From NCBI GenBank assembly GCA_016298185.1, contig JAEDDA010000024.1, forward strand, positions 1-14,453: a stretch of 14,453 bases of DNA, read 5' to 3'. A model generated the notes under the pieces. It was not told the origin of the DNA. It saw nothing but the letters and a program-made list of their open reading frames with translations, and did no database searches. Positions 7,557 through 14,431 of the stretch are shown piece by piece. Each line of letters begins with the position of its first letter. Positions within the stretch are counted from its first letter, which is position 1. A program made the position numbers and the translations under genes. Source of the DNA: Bacilli bacterium (GTDB taxonomy: Bacteria > Bacillota_I > Bacilli_A > RFN20 > CAG-826).

Positions 7557-7586
7557 AAAAAGGCTCGGATTGATTCCGAGTCTTTT
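7557..7586. terminator. Bidirectional terminator between nuclease 2 and pepC
   Basis: GGCTCGGA (7562-7569) pairs with TCCGAGTC (7575-7582) around a 5-base loop, with one G-T pair. TTTT follows on the plus strand and AAAAA precedes, giving a T run on the minus strand. It lies 13 bases after the nuclease 2 stop and about 20 bases past the convergent pepC stop. On the minus strand the G-T pair becomes an A-C mismatch, leaving a 6 bp core stem, so it is better in the plus direction. Confidence 0.75.
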
Positions 7587-7605
7587 CATAGCTTTTTTAT
7601 TTATA

Positions 7606-8934
7606 TTAATCCGCTAAAGAACCCATTGGATCCCAAGGCTTTAATTCGATTGGTTTTGCGTTATAGGCTTTGAGTTCTTCTTCAGATAAATACTTCTTAT
7701 CCACTACTGCTTGATATGTGAATCTATCAAACCATGAAGCGGACATACGGTAATATCCTGCTACTGCTCTATCTGTACCCCATGAGTTTTCAATTTTCCA
7801 CTTTGTGGCTTTGCCATTCTTTAAAGCAACACCGGTGATACACATCGCGTGATTCATCGCACTAGCTCTATAATCTAAGGATTCACCTTTATCCATTTTG
7901 AAGGCTAAACCAGTCGCAGATTCATAATCAAACATTCTGTCATCCCAGATTCCGCCTTCTCTATCTCCATAGAAGCCAACATCACTACCAAACCAGACGA
8001 TTTGGCCGTCTTTAAGTTGTTTGATGACTAATTCCTTTAATCTATCCATTTCGACATTTAAATGGGTCACTATCTTACCATTAACAACATTCCCTAAGTA
8101 TTTAACTGTGTAGGACTTATTAAATGGTTTATCTTTTGTTGGTGCATTAATGATACTAACAAAGTCATTTAATCTATCACCAATATATTTTTCTTTGAAA
8201 GATAAAGGATTCAAACCATTTACAATATGGTATTTACCTTCAGCATCAGTGTATTCAAAATTGAATTTTTCTGGTGGTAATCCATAAGCGGAAACGAGTA
8301 AGAAATAGATTTTCTTTAAAACTGTTCTCTTGAGTTTTCTAACCGCTTCAATACCTTTAGTTTCATATAAAGATTTCGCGTCACTTGCGAACTTTCTTAA
8401 AGAAAAATTAATTAATGAATTTGTATCTCTTGTCGCACTTGAAGTATTGGTTTCTGGATAAACGTGTTTTGGACATAAACCATATTTGTTAACAATGTTA
8501 ACGAACATATCCCATTGTCCACCATCGGAGATGCCATTACTGACGATGAATGATAATGTTCTATCATCATAGTCTTTATCGATTAATTCGATAATGGCTT
8601 CCATTGTGTAATTGGTTTTTTCCAAACGATCATAGAACGCGATATAGCTTTGTGATAATTCAAATTCTTTGAGGTTGAGTTTCTTAGCGATGATTTCTCT
8701 AAGAACGTTTGTCGCAGCGAAAATCCAGCATCTACCACTAGCCTTTTGGTTAGCAGCGCTTAATGTTTTGATTTCGATATCAAAATTAAAGTTTATATCT
8801 TTGACTTCGTCTTGTGACGCGACTACTTGGGATAAAGGAGTTGCGCTTAAGGCGTGTCTTAATACAGCATTTTTGCTGTCTTTTTTATATTCATCTAAGT
8901 CTTTCTTGAGGGTTTCTAATTTAATTTCTTCCAT
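7606..8934 (-). CDS. pepC: Aminopeptidase C (bleomycin hydrolase family, peptidase C1B)
   Basis: 442-residue cytoplasmic cysteine aminopeptidase that trims amino acids from short peptides. The family forms a hexameric barrel with active sites inside. Seen: GRCWIFA with catalytic Cys69 and oxyanion Gln63, catalytic His362 in MNHAMCITGV, and catalytic Asn383 in KIENSWG. Spacing and total length match lactococcal PepC almost exactly. There is no signal peptide. The C-terminal arm, which in this family reaches into the active site and blocks endopeptidase activity, ends PWDPMGSLAD: one residue, Asp, beyond the usual Ala, so self-trimming like that of yeast Gal6 is possible. AGGAAG lies 10 bases before the ATG. 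The gene is alone in its transcription unit, with its own promoter and a shared terminator, convergent with nuclease 2. It probably supports amino acid supply from peptides and is not obviously tied to the nucleases. Confidence 0.96.
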   Translation of the reverse strand: MEEIKLETLKKDLDEYKKDSKNAVLRHALSATPLSQVVASQDEVKDINFNFDIEIKTLSAANQKASGRCWIFAATNVLREIIAKKLNLKEFELSQSYIAFYDRLEKTNYTMEAIIELIDKDYDDRTLSFIVSNGISDGGQWDMFVNIVNKYGLCPKHVYPETNTSSATRDTNSLINFSLRKFASDAKSLYETKGIEAVRKLKRTVLKKIYFLLVSAYGLPPEKFNFEYTDAEGKYHIVNGLNPLSFKEKYIGDRLNDFVSIINAPTKDKPFNKSYTVKYLGNVVNGKIVTHLNVEMDRLKELVIKQLKDGQIVWFGSDVGFYGDREGGIWDDRMFDYESATGLAFKMDKGESLDYRASAMNHAMCITGVALKNGKATKWKIENSWGTDRAVAGYYRMSASWFDRFTYQAVVDKKYLSEEELKAYNAKPIELKPWDPMGSLAD

Positions 8935-8963
8935 AAAAAGTAAACTTCCTTTCGTTAAATATC

Positions 8964-8993
8964 ATTACACAAATAAAAATATTTGTTTATCAA
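8964..8993 (-). promoter_or_regulatory. Predicted pepC promoter
   Basis: On the minus strand, TTGATA (8988-8993) and TGTAAT (8964-8969) are 18 bases apart, about 30 bases before the pepC ATG. Both match the vegetative sigma consensus at most positions. The spacer is almost filled by a perfect inverted repeat (8969-8986). Confidence 0.55.
8969..8986. repeat. Perfect inverted repeat inside the pepC promoter spacer
   Basis: ACAAATA (8969-8975) and TATTTGT (8980-8986) flank AAAA. The repeat lies between the -35 and -10 boxes, touching the -10 by one base, where a repressor or a MerR-type regulator would bind. AT-rich composition raises the chance of coincidence. Confidence 0.4.
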
Positions 8994-9002
8994 TATGATA
9001 AG

Positions 9003-9023
9003 AAAAACGCACCACGTGGGTGC
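9003..9023 (-). terminator. Terminator of nuclease 3
   Basis: On the minus strand GCACC and GGTGC (plus coordinates 9019-9023 and 9009-9013) form a stem around a 5-base loop, extendable by two wobble pairs, followed by GTTTTT. It lies 22 bases past the nuclease 3 stop and separates that gene from the pepC promoter. Confidence 0.65.
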
Positions 9024-9045
9024 ACTTTTCACTAGTTGTTATTTA

Positions 9046-11418
9046 TTAGATAGCTCTTTTCTTTTTAAGTGTTATTAAGATAATTGCACCAGCAACAACC
9101 CCGGACACAATTGATAATGCTATCACTAAGGCTTTGTCGCCAAATAGTGATTTATAAACCAAGTTAGAAATAGCATTTGATGCATTAGCACTACTTCTTC
9201 CGATGAAGTTATTGAACTCGGAGTATTTCCTACATAAGAAGTCGTATCTCGCCATCGCTTGTTCAACGATAGTACCGTTTTCATCAGCGGCTGCATAGAG
9301 TAATGTTGATTTATGATTGTCTGCAACAGCGCTATAAAGTGAAGCGAGTTCTGACCAACTTCTAGTTAATGTAGGAGCGGATTCACCGTTGTTATTACAA
9401 GTAATACTACTCAAGAAATCGGTTGCGAATTCTTCAGATGTATAAATATCAGTAGTCTTTGTCACTTCTTTATAGAAATTAATTGGACAGTTGCTATTTG
9501 GACCGGTGAAACCTTTAAATTCATGGGTAGTATTGTATAAAGCATATTGTATATATACATTTTCTGGACTATACATATCAAATCCAGTGTTGGAACCGTT
9601 GCCCAAGATAGACCATGTGTTGTTTGCGGTACTCGCTGTACCATTCGCATAAATATTGGTATAGCTTCCGTTCTTTTTGCCATATAGGTAATCGCCATTG
9701 TTAGAGAATGTGAATGCAGTACTTGTTCCGCCGACAGTCCATAAAGGTGTGTCATTTGGTACATTAAGAATTCGATTACTAACAGTTGCCTCTGTGGCTG
9801 CTAAATAATATGTACTTATTGTTGTTTTGGTTAAAACATACGTTGTAGTTGAATTCCAGTCTGGTTGAGCAGCAATAATTACTTTATCGCCCACTCTCAC
9901 ACCATCGGTGACTAACTCATATTGAGTTATAGTTTGTTCACCCGAACCACCAGTAACTGTAACTGTACATTCACCATATACACCGTTATGTGCGGTCGCT
10001 CTAATTGTGGCTGTACCCGCAACATGAGCAGTGACGACATTACCATTAACGGAAACTACGCTAGAATTACTAGAAGACCAGGTAAGAGACATATTAGTAG
10101 CATTACTTGGTTCAACAGTAGCGCTTAGTGTATTAGACTGACCGGCTTCAAGTGTAACGGCTGTTGGTAATACTTCAACGCTTGTAACTGGAATATCATG
10201 TGATGCATCAAATGTATTAATGTTGTCACTTGTTGGATTAGCATTACCTGTTGGTGTACTGCTATAAGAGATAACACTTCTTTGGCTGCTATCCATTGTG
10301 GAAGAACCCCAAATGTATTCAGCCCATTCTGGGAAGTCAACAAATGGGTTTCTATTATTTGTATAGTTCTTAAATAATAAATTATTTCTATGAATCTCCC
10401 ATTCATCTGGTGGGTCTAATCTATTCCACGCAAGTAAGTCACGGAGAACTCCCATATAACCTTGCATAGAAGTTGTTGAATCATATTTAGATGAACCATT
10501 AGGATCGCTTGTTCCATCATAAAGAGTAAGCCATGGATTATTTGCATCAATGCCATCGCTATCGCTACCAGATAAATAGTTATATCTAGCAGCCATATAG
10601 AAACAAATTCTTGCGATATCACCTTTGTCACTATCTTGTGGTTCAAACACTGTACCGGAACCAAATGTTGCGGATGTTCCTTTTAAATTTCCACTTAAAT
10701 ATGAATTGGTGTTTCCGGCGTCGGTATAACTTTTGTTTTTATTAACAAAGCCAAAGAATAAATTACTATGGAAGTCCAAGCCATTAACATAACCATTCCC
10801 TGCCAATAAATGCATTGGGTCACCACGTGCACCTCCGGTTGTAGTATCGGTTGCTGAACCTTTTGAACCCATACCATGCGATTTTGCCCAAACATGTTCA
10901 CGGTTAATACCCCAACCAACTTGACTATGATCACCATAGGCTCTAACTTGATTATCGACATCTCTATTTACATAAAGAGCATGTAAATATGGATTATTTT
11001 TGCCAGAACCATATTGATAATTAGTAATTATGTTTGTGGAACCATTATAAGAACCATAAGTTGTAGAAGATGCAGGAGATTTGCTCCAGTCTCTATCAGC
11101 AATTTCATAAATATTCCAAATATCACTACCGTAATTGTAATCATAGGAATAATATTTTTGACCATTCTTAAGAATTGGTTTCAAATTTTTTAATAAATTT
11201 GTTCCCTTAAGTTCCGTAGAACTCAAACCATTTAAAGAACTGTAGTAGTTTCTAATTTCACTGCTAGTCGAATCGTTTAAATCAATTGTGGTAGGTAAAC
11301 TTTCAGCCACATTATAAGCTTCCGCATCTTTCATAACCTCATTTGCGGACTTAGCAATAATTGCGCCAGATGTACCTAATAGGCCCAAAATTGAAACGAT
11401 AATTAATTGTTTTTTCAT
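9046..11418 (-). CDS. Membrane-anchored secreted endonuclease I (nuclease 3), chimeric architecture
   Basis: 790-residue exported nuclease. Signal peptide: KKQ start, hydrophobic residues 5-22, likely cleavage after AEA (32-34). Endonuclease I domain about 42-380: NREHVWAKS with Glu174 and His175, GDPMHLLAG (199-207), likely metal-binding Asn212, NRNPFVDFP (355-363). WAKS replaces the usual WPKS. Then one Big_2 Ig-like domain (411-489), one copy of the unnamed beta-rich module (about 497-652), the helical module (664-741), a transmembrane helix (about 763-784) and a KKKR tail. The N-terminal half pairs with nuclease 1, down to the shared leader KGTNLLKNLKPILK (71-84). The C-terminal half pairs with nuclease 2. 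The only start giving a signal peptide is the ATG at 11418, where AGGT sits almost against the codon. The Shine-Dalgarno contact must therefore be weak and the leader very short. It is transcribed as a single gene between two terminators. Confidence 0.92.
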   Translation of the reverse strand: MKKQLIIVSILGLLGTSGAIIAKSANEVMKDAEAYNVAESLPTTIDLNDSTSSEIRNYYSSLNGLSSTELKGTNLLKNLKPILKNGQKYYSYDYNYGSDIWNIYEIADRDWSKSPASSTTYGSYNGSTNIITNYQYGSGKNNPYLHALYVNRDVDNQVRAYGDHSQVGWGINREHVWAKSHGMGSKGSATDTTTGGARGDPMHLLAGNGYVNGLDFHSNLFFGFVNKNKSYTDAGNTNSYLSGNLKGTSATFGSGTVFEPQDSDKGDIARICFYMAARYNYLSGSDSDGIDANNPWLTLYDGTSDPNGSSKYDSTTSMQGYMGVLRDLLAWNRLDPPDEWEIHRNNLLFKNYTNNRNPFVDFPEWAEYIWGSSTMDSSQRSVISYSSTPTGNANPTSDNINTFDASHDIPVTSVEVLPTAVTLEAGQSNTLSATVEPSNATNMSLTWSSSNSSVVSVNGNVVTAHVAGTATIRATAHNGVYGECTVTVTGGSGEQTITQYELVTDGVRVGDKVIIAAQPDWNSTTTYVLTKTTISTYYLAATEATVSNRILNVPNDTPLWTVGGTSTAFTFSNNGDYLYGKKNGSYTNIYANGTASTANNTWSILGNGSNTGFDMYSPENVYIQYALYNTTHEFKGFTGPNSNCPINFYKEVTKTTDIYTSEEFATDFLSSITCNNNGESAPTLTRSWSELASLYSAVADNHKSTLLYAAADENGTIVEQAMARYDFLCRKYSEFNNFIGRSSANASNAISNLVYKSLFGDKALVIALSIVSGVVAGAIILITLKKKRAI

Positions 11419-11430
11419 ACCTACGTGAAT

Positions 11431-11458
11431 ATTTTATACACATGTTATAGGAAATCAA
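11431..11458 (-). promoter_or_regulatory. Candidate promoter of nuclease 3
   Basis: On the minus strand TTGATT (11453-11458) and TAAAAT (11431-11436) are 16 bases apart. The -10 ends 12 bases before the ATG, implying a leader of only about 5-7 bases. TATAAA two bases upstream is an alternative -10 with poorer spacing. Confidence 0.38.
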
Positions 11459-11500
11459 AAACAAAGTTTTTAAAAAATATAAAATGTATCGATGAACAAA

Positions 11501-11524
11501 AGAAAAACGGACTTTTCAGCCCGT
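11501..11524 (-). terminator. Terminator of the HAD operon
   Basis: On the minus strand ACGGGC pairs with GTCCGT (plus 11519-11524 and 11507-11512), one G-T pair, loop of 6 bases, followed by TTTTTCTTTT. It begins 24 bases past the stop of the two-helix membrane protein. Confidence 0.75.
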
Positions 11525-11547
11525 TATCTTTGTTCTTGAAATATAAA

Positions 11548-11997
11548 TTATTCAGCTTTTTCTTCTTTAACTTCTTCAACTGGTTCAAGTTCAGCGTCAA
11601 CGACGATCTTTTGTTCTTCAATTGATTCTTCTTTTGCTTCTTCCACTTCAAGTTGTGCTAAACGTTGTGCACGTCTGACATTCTTTTCATAATCTCTATC
11701 AACTTTGTTAGAGAAGAGAATGAGAACGACAACTGCGCTAACTGCGGCAATAGCGAAGATGATTAAGCCCCAACCGAGCATATCTAATTTGAATAATTCT
11801 AAGATTTTAGCATTAGCTTTAACTAAGGCTGGATCTTCGGATTGAATTGGAAGATATGAAGCCACTAAACCTAAAACGATATAGGTTAAACCCCAAATAC
11901 CCACGAGACCGACTAAAATGTACCATACTAGCTCGAATGGATGTAAGGGCAATTTCTTTTGATTTTTCTTTACGCTTGGATATTTAATCTTTTTCAT
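11548..11997 (-). CDS. Small membrane protein with two transmembrane helices and a charged tail
   Basis: 149 residues, not recognised. Seen: a basic N-terminus (residues 1-16), transmembrane helix 1 (about 22-49), a loop of about 20 residues, transmembrane helix 2 (about 72-96), then a charged helical tail (98-149) that turns from basic-mixed to strongly acidic, rich in Glu and Val, probably a coiled coil in the cytoplasm. There is no signal peptide with a cleavage site. AGAGGT 7 bases before the ATG fixes the start. Only 18 bases separate it from the upstream gene's stop, so it is the last gene of the HAD operon. The layout (short two-pass protein with an acidic coiled tail) would suit an adaptor or scaffold, but this is a guess. 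Confidence 0.8.
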   Translation of the reverse strand: MKKIKYPSVKKNQKKLPLHPFELVWYILVGLVGIWGLTYIVLGLVASYLPIQSEDPALVKANAKILELFKLDMLGWGLIIFAIAAVSAVVVLILFSNKVDRDYEKNVRRAQRLAQLEVEEAKEESIEEQKIVVDAELEPVEEVKEEKAE

Positions 11998-12015
11998 GAG
12001 TATACCTCTTCAAGC

Positions 12016-12867
12016 TTATGCTTGTTTATTTTCTGCTTCTTTCTTTTGGGAAATTTCGATCATTTCTTTGAATAATTTTTCGTAGATTTCTTTCCAGATT
12101 GGTTCGAGTTTTGCGACATTATCGCTTAAGCGACGGTTAATATCATTGAAGATATCTTGGAAAGATTTATTGTTTCTTCTATCTCTACGACCTTCTGTCA
12201 TTTCGATAACTTTGTTAACATCATCTAATAAGTCTAATGTTTCGTTATCTGTGCAGTGGGCGTGAGCACGGGAGAATCTAATTAAACCAGCCATCTTGGC
12301 GATTTCGTTTTGAACGATGAAATTAGATTGTGGAGTAGGTTTTCCTTTGGATTCCGCCATAACCTTTTGGAATTCAGCGAATGATTTTTCAAATTCTCTC
12401 ATAATTAGCATCGCAAAAATGGATCTTGTTAATCTTTCGTCTGTAGCGACTAATTTTTCCATATCTTCGTTTGCGTTGTTTTGTTGTCTGGCATAATTAA
12501 TATAACCAAAGAGAATATCTCTAATGGATTCTTGAATGCCAACGATTTCATCAAAAACTTTGATGTGTTGGGTGTGGTCCACACGAATTTTACCATCTTC
12601 AGTAACTTTGATGACTGTGTTGTCTTCGCTATAGAAATCTTTGATAACTTCTTCTAAACGAGATTTGATTTTTTCACCTTGTTCTTTATTGTTTTCGAAG
12701 AAATTGCCTAATGCACTTGTTGGTGCGATACCACTTGTGAGGACATTCTTTCTTGAATCAAAAATGGCTTTGGTGTGTTCTCTATCGATTGTGTATTCGA
12801 CGGTGTCTCTTAAGTTTAAGAGATAGTGATAAATATTAAAGATGTATTGATTCATTTGGTCTAACAT
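12016..12867 (-). CDS. Helical cytoplasmic protein of unknown function
   Basis: 283 residues, no domain recognised. The sequence reads as almost wholly alpha-helical, highly charged, with no signal peptide or membrane segment. There are helix-rich stretches at about 1-25, 65-80 and 100-130, and a polar, basic patch EGRRDRRNNKS near residue 235. SRAHAHC in the C-terminal half could be a metal site, but one such cluster is not enough to claim it. The ATG lies 2 bases after the HAD gene's TAA, and its Shine-Dalgarno AGGAG is inside the end of the HAD coding region, so translation of the two is probably coupled. It is the middle gene of a three-gene operon. A cytoplasmic partner for the downstream membrane protein is possible but unsupported. 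Confidence 0.8.
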   Translation of the reverse strand: MLDQMNQYIFNIYHYLLNLRDTVEYTIDREHTKAIFDSRKNVLTSGIAPTSALGNFFENNKEQGEKIKSRLEEVIKDFYSEDNTVIKVTEDGKIRVDHTQHIKVFDEIVGIQESIRDILFGYINYARQQNNANEDMEKLVATDERLTRSIFAMLIMREFEKSFAEFQKVMAESKGKPTPQSNFIVQNEIAKMAGLIRFSRAHAHCTDNETLDLLDDVNKVIEMTEGRRDRRNNKSFQDIFNDINRRLSDNVAKLEPIWKEIYEKLFKEMIEISQKKEAENKQA

Positions 12868-12869
12868 AA

Positions 12870-13715
12870 TTATTTTTCTCCTTTCAATACAAGCTTGTCT
12901 AATTTATAGACACGTGAGACTGTATATTTCGCATATTTCTTCACGCTCGGATAGGCATGCGACATACAATAACTGTGTTCATGGAACTTTTGAAACATAG
13001 CGATGTCATTTCCACTATCGCCAATAACATATACGTCATCCGCAGATATTTTTGTGACATTGCAGTAATGTTCTAATCCTTCACCTTTATTACATCCTTT
13101 TGGTGTTAATTCATTAACAATTAAACTCCAAGAAGATTCAATTTCTGGGAAGTTATCACGAAGTTCTTTGTTGATCTCTTTACTAAGAGTACCTTTCTTT
13201 TTTCCAAGACCGAAGAAGGTCATGACCTTATAAACTTTACCATTTTTCATTAAATCGATAAATAGTTCATTAGAAGTTTCACAAGGCTCTCTATATTTGA
13301 ATTGTCCCCAGTACCACATATGGTAGAAGATTTGGAAGAATAATTTCGCACGTTTTGTGTTATACACAACACATGGATGTCCTTCCGCGCTTAAAAGATA
13401 ACCAAGTGGTTTATATTTTTCATCAATTTGTTGGAAAACTTTTTCAAGTTCGCTATTTGACATCCATAAATGACGCACGAGTTCACCTTCGTGTACAGTT
13501 TGTGCGCTGGTGCACGCCATTACATCGAATGGACGTTCAATCTCTTTTTTTAAGCGTTCAACAAATTCCAAACTTCTCGATGTGATAAGAACTAACTTAT
13601 TTCCCGCATCAATCCAACGACGTAAAAAACGAACATTTCTTTTAGAAATACACCTTCCTACTTGTTTAGGATAAAATAGCGTTCCGTCTAAATCACATGC
13701 GAGTAATTTGCTCAT
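12870..13715 (-). CDS. Cof-type HAD-superfamily phosphatase
   Basis: 281-residue cytoplasmic haloacid dehalogenase-type phosphatase of the Cof (IIB) class; substrates are usually sugar phosphates or other small phosphate esters. Motif I is DLDGT with nucleophile Asp8 and acid/base Asp10. Motif II is LITSR (43-47), motif III Lys210 in CNKGEG, and motif IV GDSGND (232-237). All are intact, with a Cof-sized cap between motifs II and III. The reading frame extends 10 codons further, to an ATG at 13745, but I reject that start: a TATAAT lies inside this extension, and the family normally begins 5-8 residues before motif I. The ATG at 13715 has no Shine-Dalgarno and sits 7 bases after the TATAAT, so the message is probably leaderless. 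First gene of the operon with 12016-12867 and 11548-11997. Confidence 0.92.
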   Translation of the reverse strand: MSKLLACDLDGTLFYPKQVGRCISKRNVRFLRRWIDAGNKLVLITSRSLEFVERLKKEIERPFDVMACTSAQTVHEGELVRHLWMSNSELEKVFQQIDEKYKPLGYLLSAEGHPCVVYNTKRAKLFFQIFYHMWYWGQFKYREPCETSNELFIDLMKNGKVYKVMTFFGLGKKKGTLSKEINKELRDNFPEIESSWSLIVNELTPKGCNKGEGLEHYCNVTKISADDVYVIGDSGNDIAMFQKFHEHSYCMSHAYPSVKKYAKYTVSRVYKLDKLVLKGEK

Positions 13716-13722
13716 GCTATGT

Positions 13723-13752
13723 ATTATACACACATACGGGCGCATTTTACAA
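13723..13752 (-). promoter_or_regulatory. Promoter of the HAD operon, predicted leaderless
   Basis: On the minus strand TTGTAA (13747-13752) is followed after 18 bases by a perfect TATAAT (13723-13728), then 7 bases, then the ATG at 13715. The expected start point is at or next to the A of ATG. The -35 box directly abuts the T run of the hpf terminator. Confidence 0.65.
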
Positions 13753-13782
13753 AAGAAAAAAGCGAGCTCAATAGAACTCGCT
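13751..13782 (-). terminator. Strong terminator of hpf
   Basis: On the minus strand AGCGAGTTC and GAGCTCGCT (plus 13774-13782 and 13761-13769) form a 9 bp stem with one T-G pair and a TATT loop, followed by TTTTTTCTTTT. It lies 21 bases past the hpf stop, so hpf and the HAD operon are separate transcripts. Confidence 0.85.
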
Positions 13783-13803
13783 CATATTAGTTAAAGTAAA
13801 ACT

Positions 13804-14355
13804 TTATTTAATTGGGTTTTCCGCTTGGATGACGCCATAGCCACCATCACGTCTATTATAGACGACGGAGATTCTATCATCTTCTCTATCTAAGTAGAGG
13901 AAGAAGTCATGGCCTAATGCTTGCATACGGATAACGGCTTCTTCGATATCCATAGCTTGTAAGTAATAAGATTTTGCTCTAACGATGACATCTTTTTCAT
14001 CTGGTTCTTTTTCATCTTCGAGTTGTTCAAAGTTGATGGATTCTGCTAGAGACATTTTGTTGTTGCTGCGGTCCATACGAGTTTTAATCTTTCTCATTTG
14101 ACCTTCGAGTTTATCGACAGCAAGATCTAACGCGGCATATAAATCAGGATCAACTACTTCTGCACGAACTGGCATTTGTGGTAAGAAGATTGTAATTTCG
14201 ATCTTTTGATCTTGATTATGCGCGCTACAAACAACGCGGCAGTCTACTTCATCATTGATGAGGAAGTATTTGTCCATCTTCTTTAGCTTCTTTTCGATGG
14301 CAGCCGAAATCCCTTCGGTAATCTTGATGTTTTTTCCGGTAATTTGGTACTTCAT
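13804..14355 (-). CDS. hpf: Ribosome hibernation promoting factor, long form
   Basis: 183-residue cytoplasmic protein that binds the 30S decoding region and pairs ribosomes into inactive 100S dimers in stationary phase or stress. Residues 1-100 are the S30AE (HPF/RaiA) domain, beginning MKYQITGKNIKITEGI and containing basic KIKTRMDR just after it. Residues 101-120 are a charged linker. Residues 121-176 are the C-terminal dimerisation domain with EEAVIRMQALGHDFFLYLDRE and VVYNRRDGGYGVI. Length and domain order match the long HPF of Firmicutes. One oddity: the usual Lys-Pro-Met at the start of the C-terminal domain is Gln-Ala-Met (133-135). AAGGGAGG 7 bases before the ATG sets the start. Monocistronic, with its own promoter and terminator. 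Confidence 0.96.
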   Translation of the reverse strand: MKYQITGKNIKITEGISAAIEKKLKKMDKYFLINDEVDCRVVCSAHNQDQKIEITIFLPQMPVRAEVVDPDLYAALDLAVDKLEGQMRKIKTRMDRSNNKMSLAESINFEQLEDEKEPDEKDVIVRAKSYYLQAMDIEEAVIRMQALGHDFFLYLDREDDRISVVYNRRDGGYGVIQAENPIK

Positions 14356-14401
14356 ATGTTATCCTCCCTTCCCAAACTCAGAGAGCTATATCATCACCTA
14401 T

Positions 14402-14431
14402 ATTATAAAACGGCTTAGTTCAAGATTTCAC
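14402..14431 (-). promoter_or_regulatory. Candidate hpf promoter
   Basis: On the minus strand GTGAAA (14426-14431) and a perfect TATAAT (14402-14407) are 18 bases apart, giving a leader of about 40 bases that contains the strong Shine-Dalgarno (14363-14370). The -35 box matches the consensus only in part. I see no stress-sigma motif. Confidence 0.5.

Noticed and set aside
2558..11418. Mobile element or prophage explanation for the nuclease cluster
   Set aside because: I found no transposase, integrase, terminal repeats, target duplication or tRNA. The nucleases have signal peptides and anchors, unlike restriction or phage nucleases.
11421..11428. TTCACGTA shared by the upstream regions of nucleases 2 and 3
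   Set aside because: The distances to the ATG differ widely (about 50 and 3 bases) and the second copy is not palindromic, so an eight-base match is likely chance.
13716..13745. Upstream ATG extending the HAD phosphatase by 10 residues
   Set aside because: The extension contains the perfect TATAAT with a well-spaced -35, and the family normally starts shortly before the DxDGT motif.
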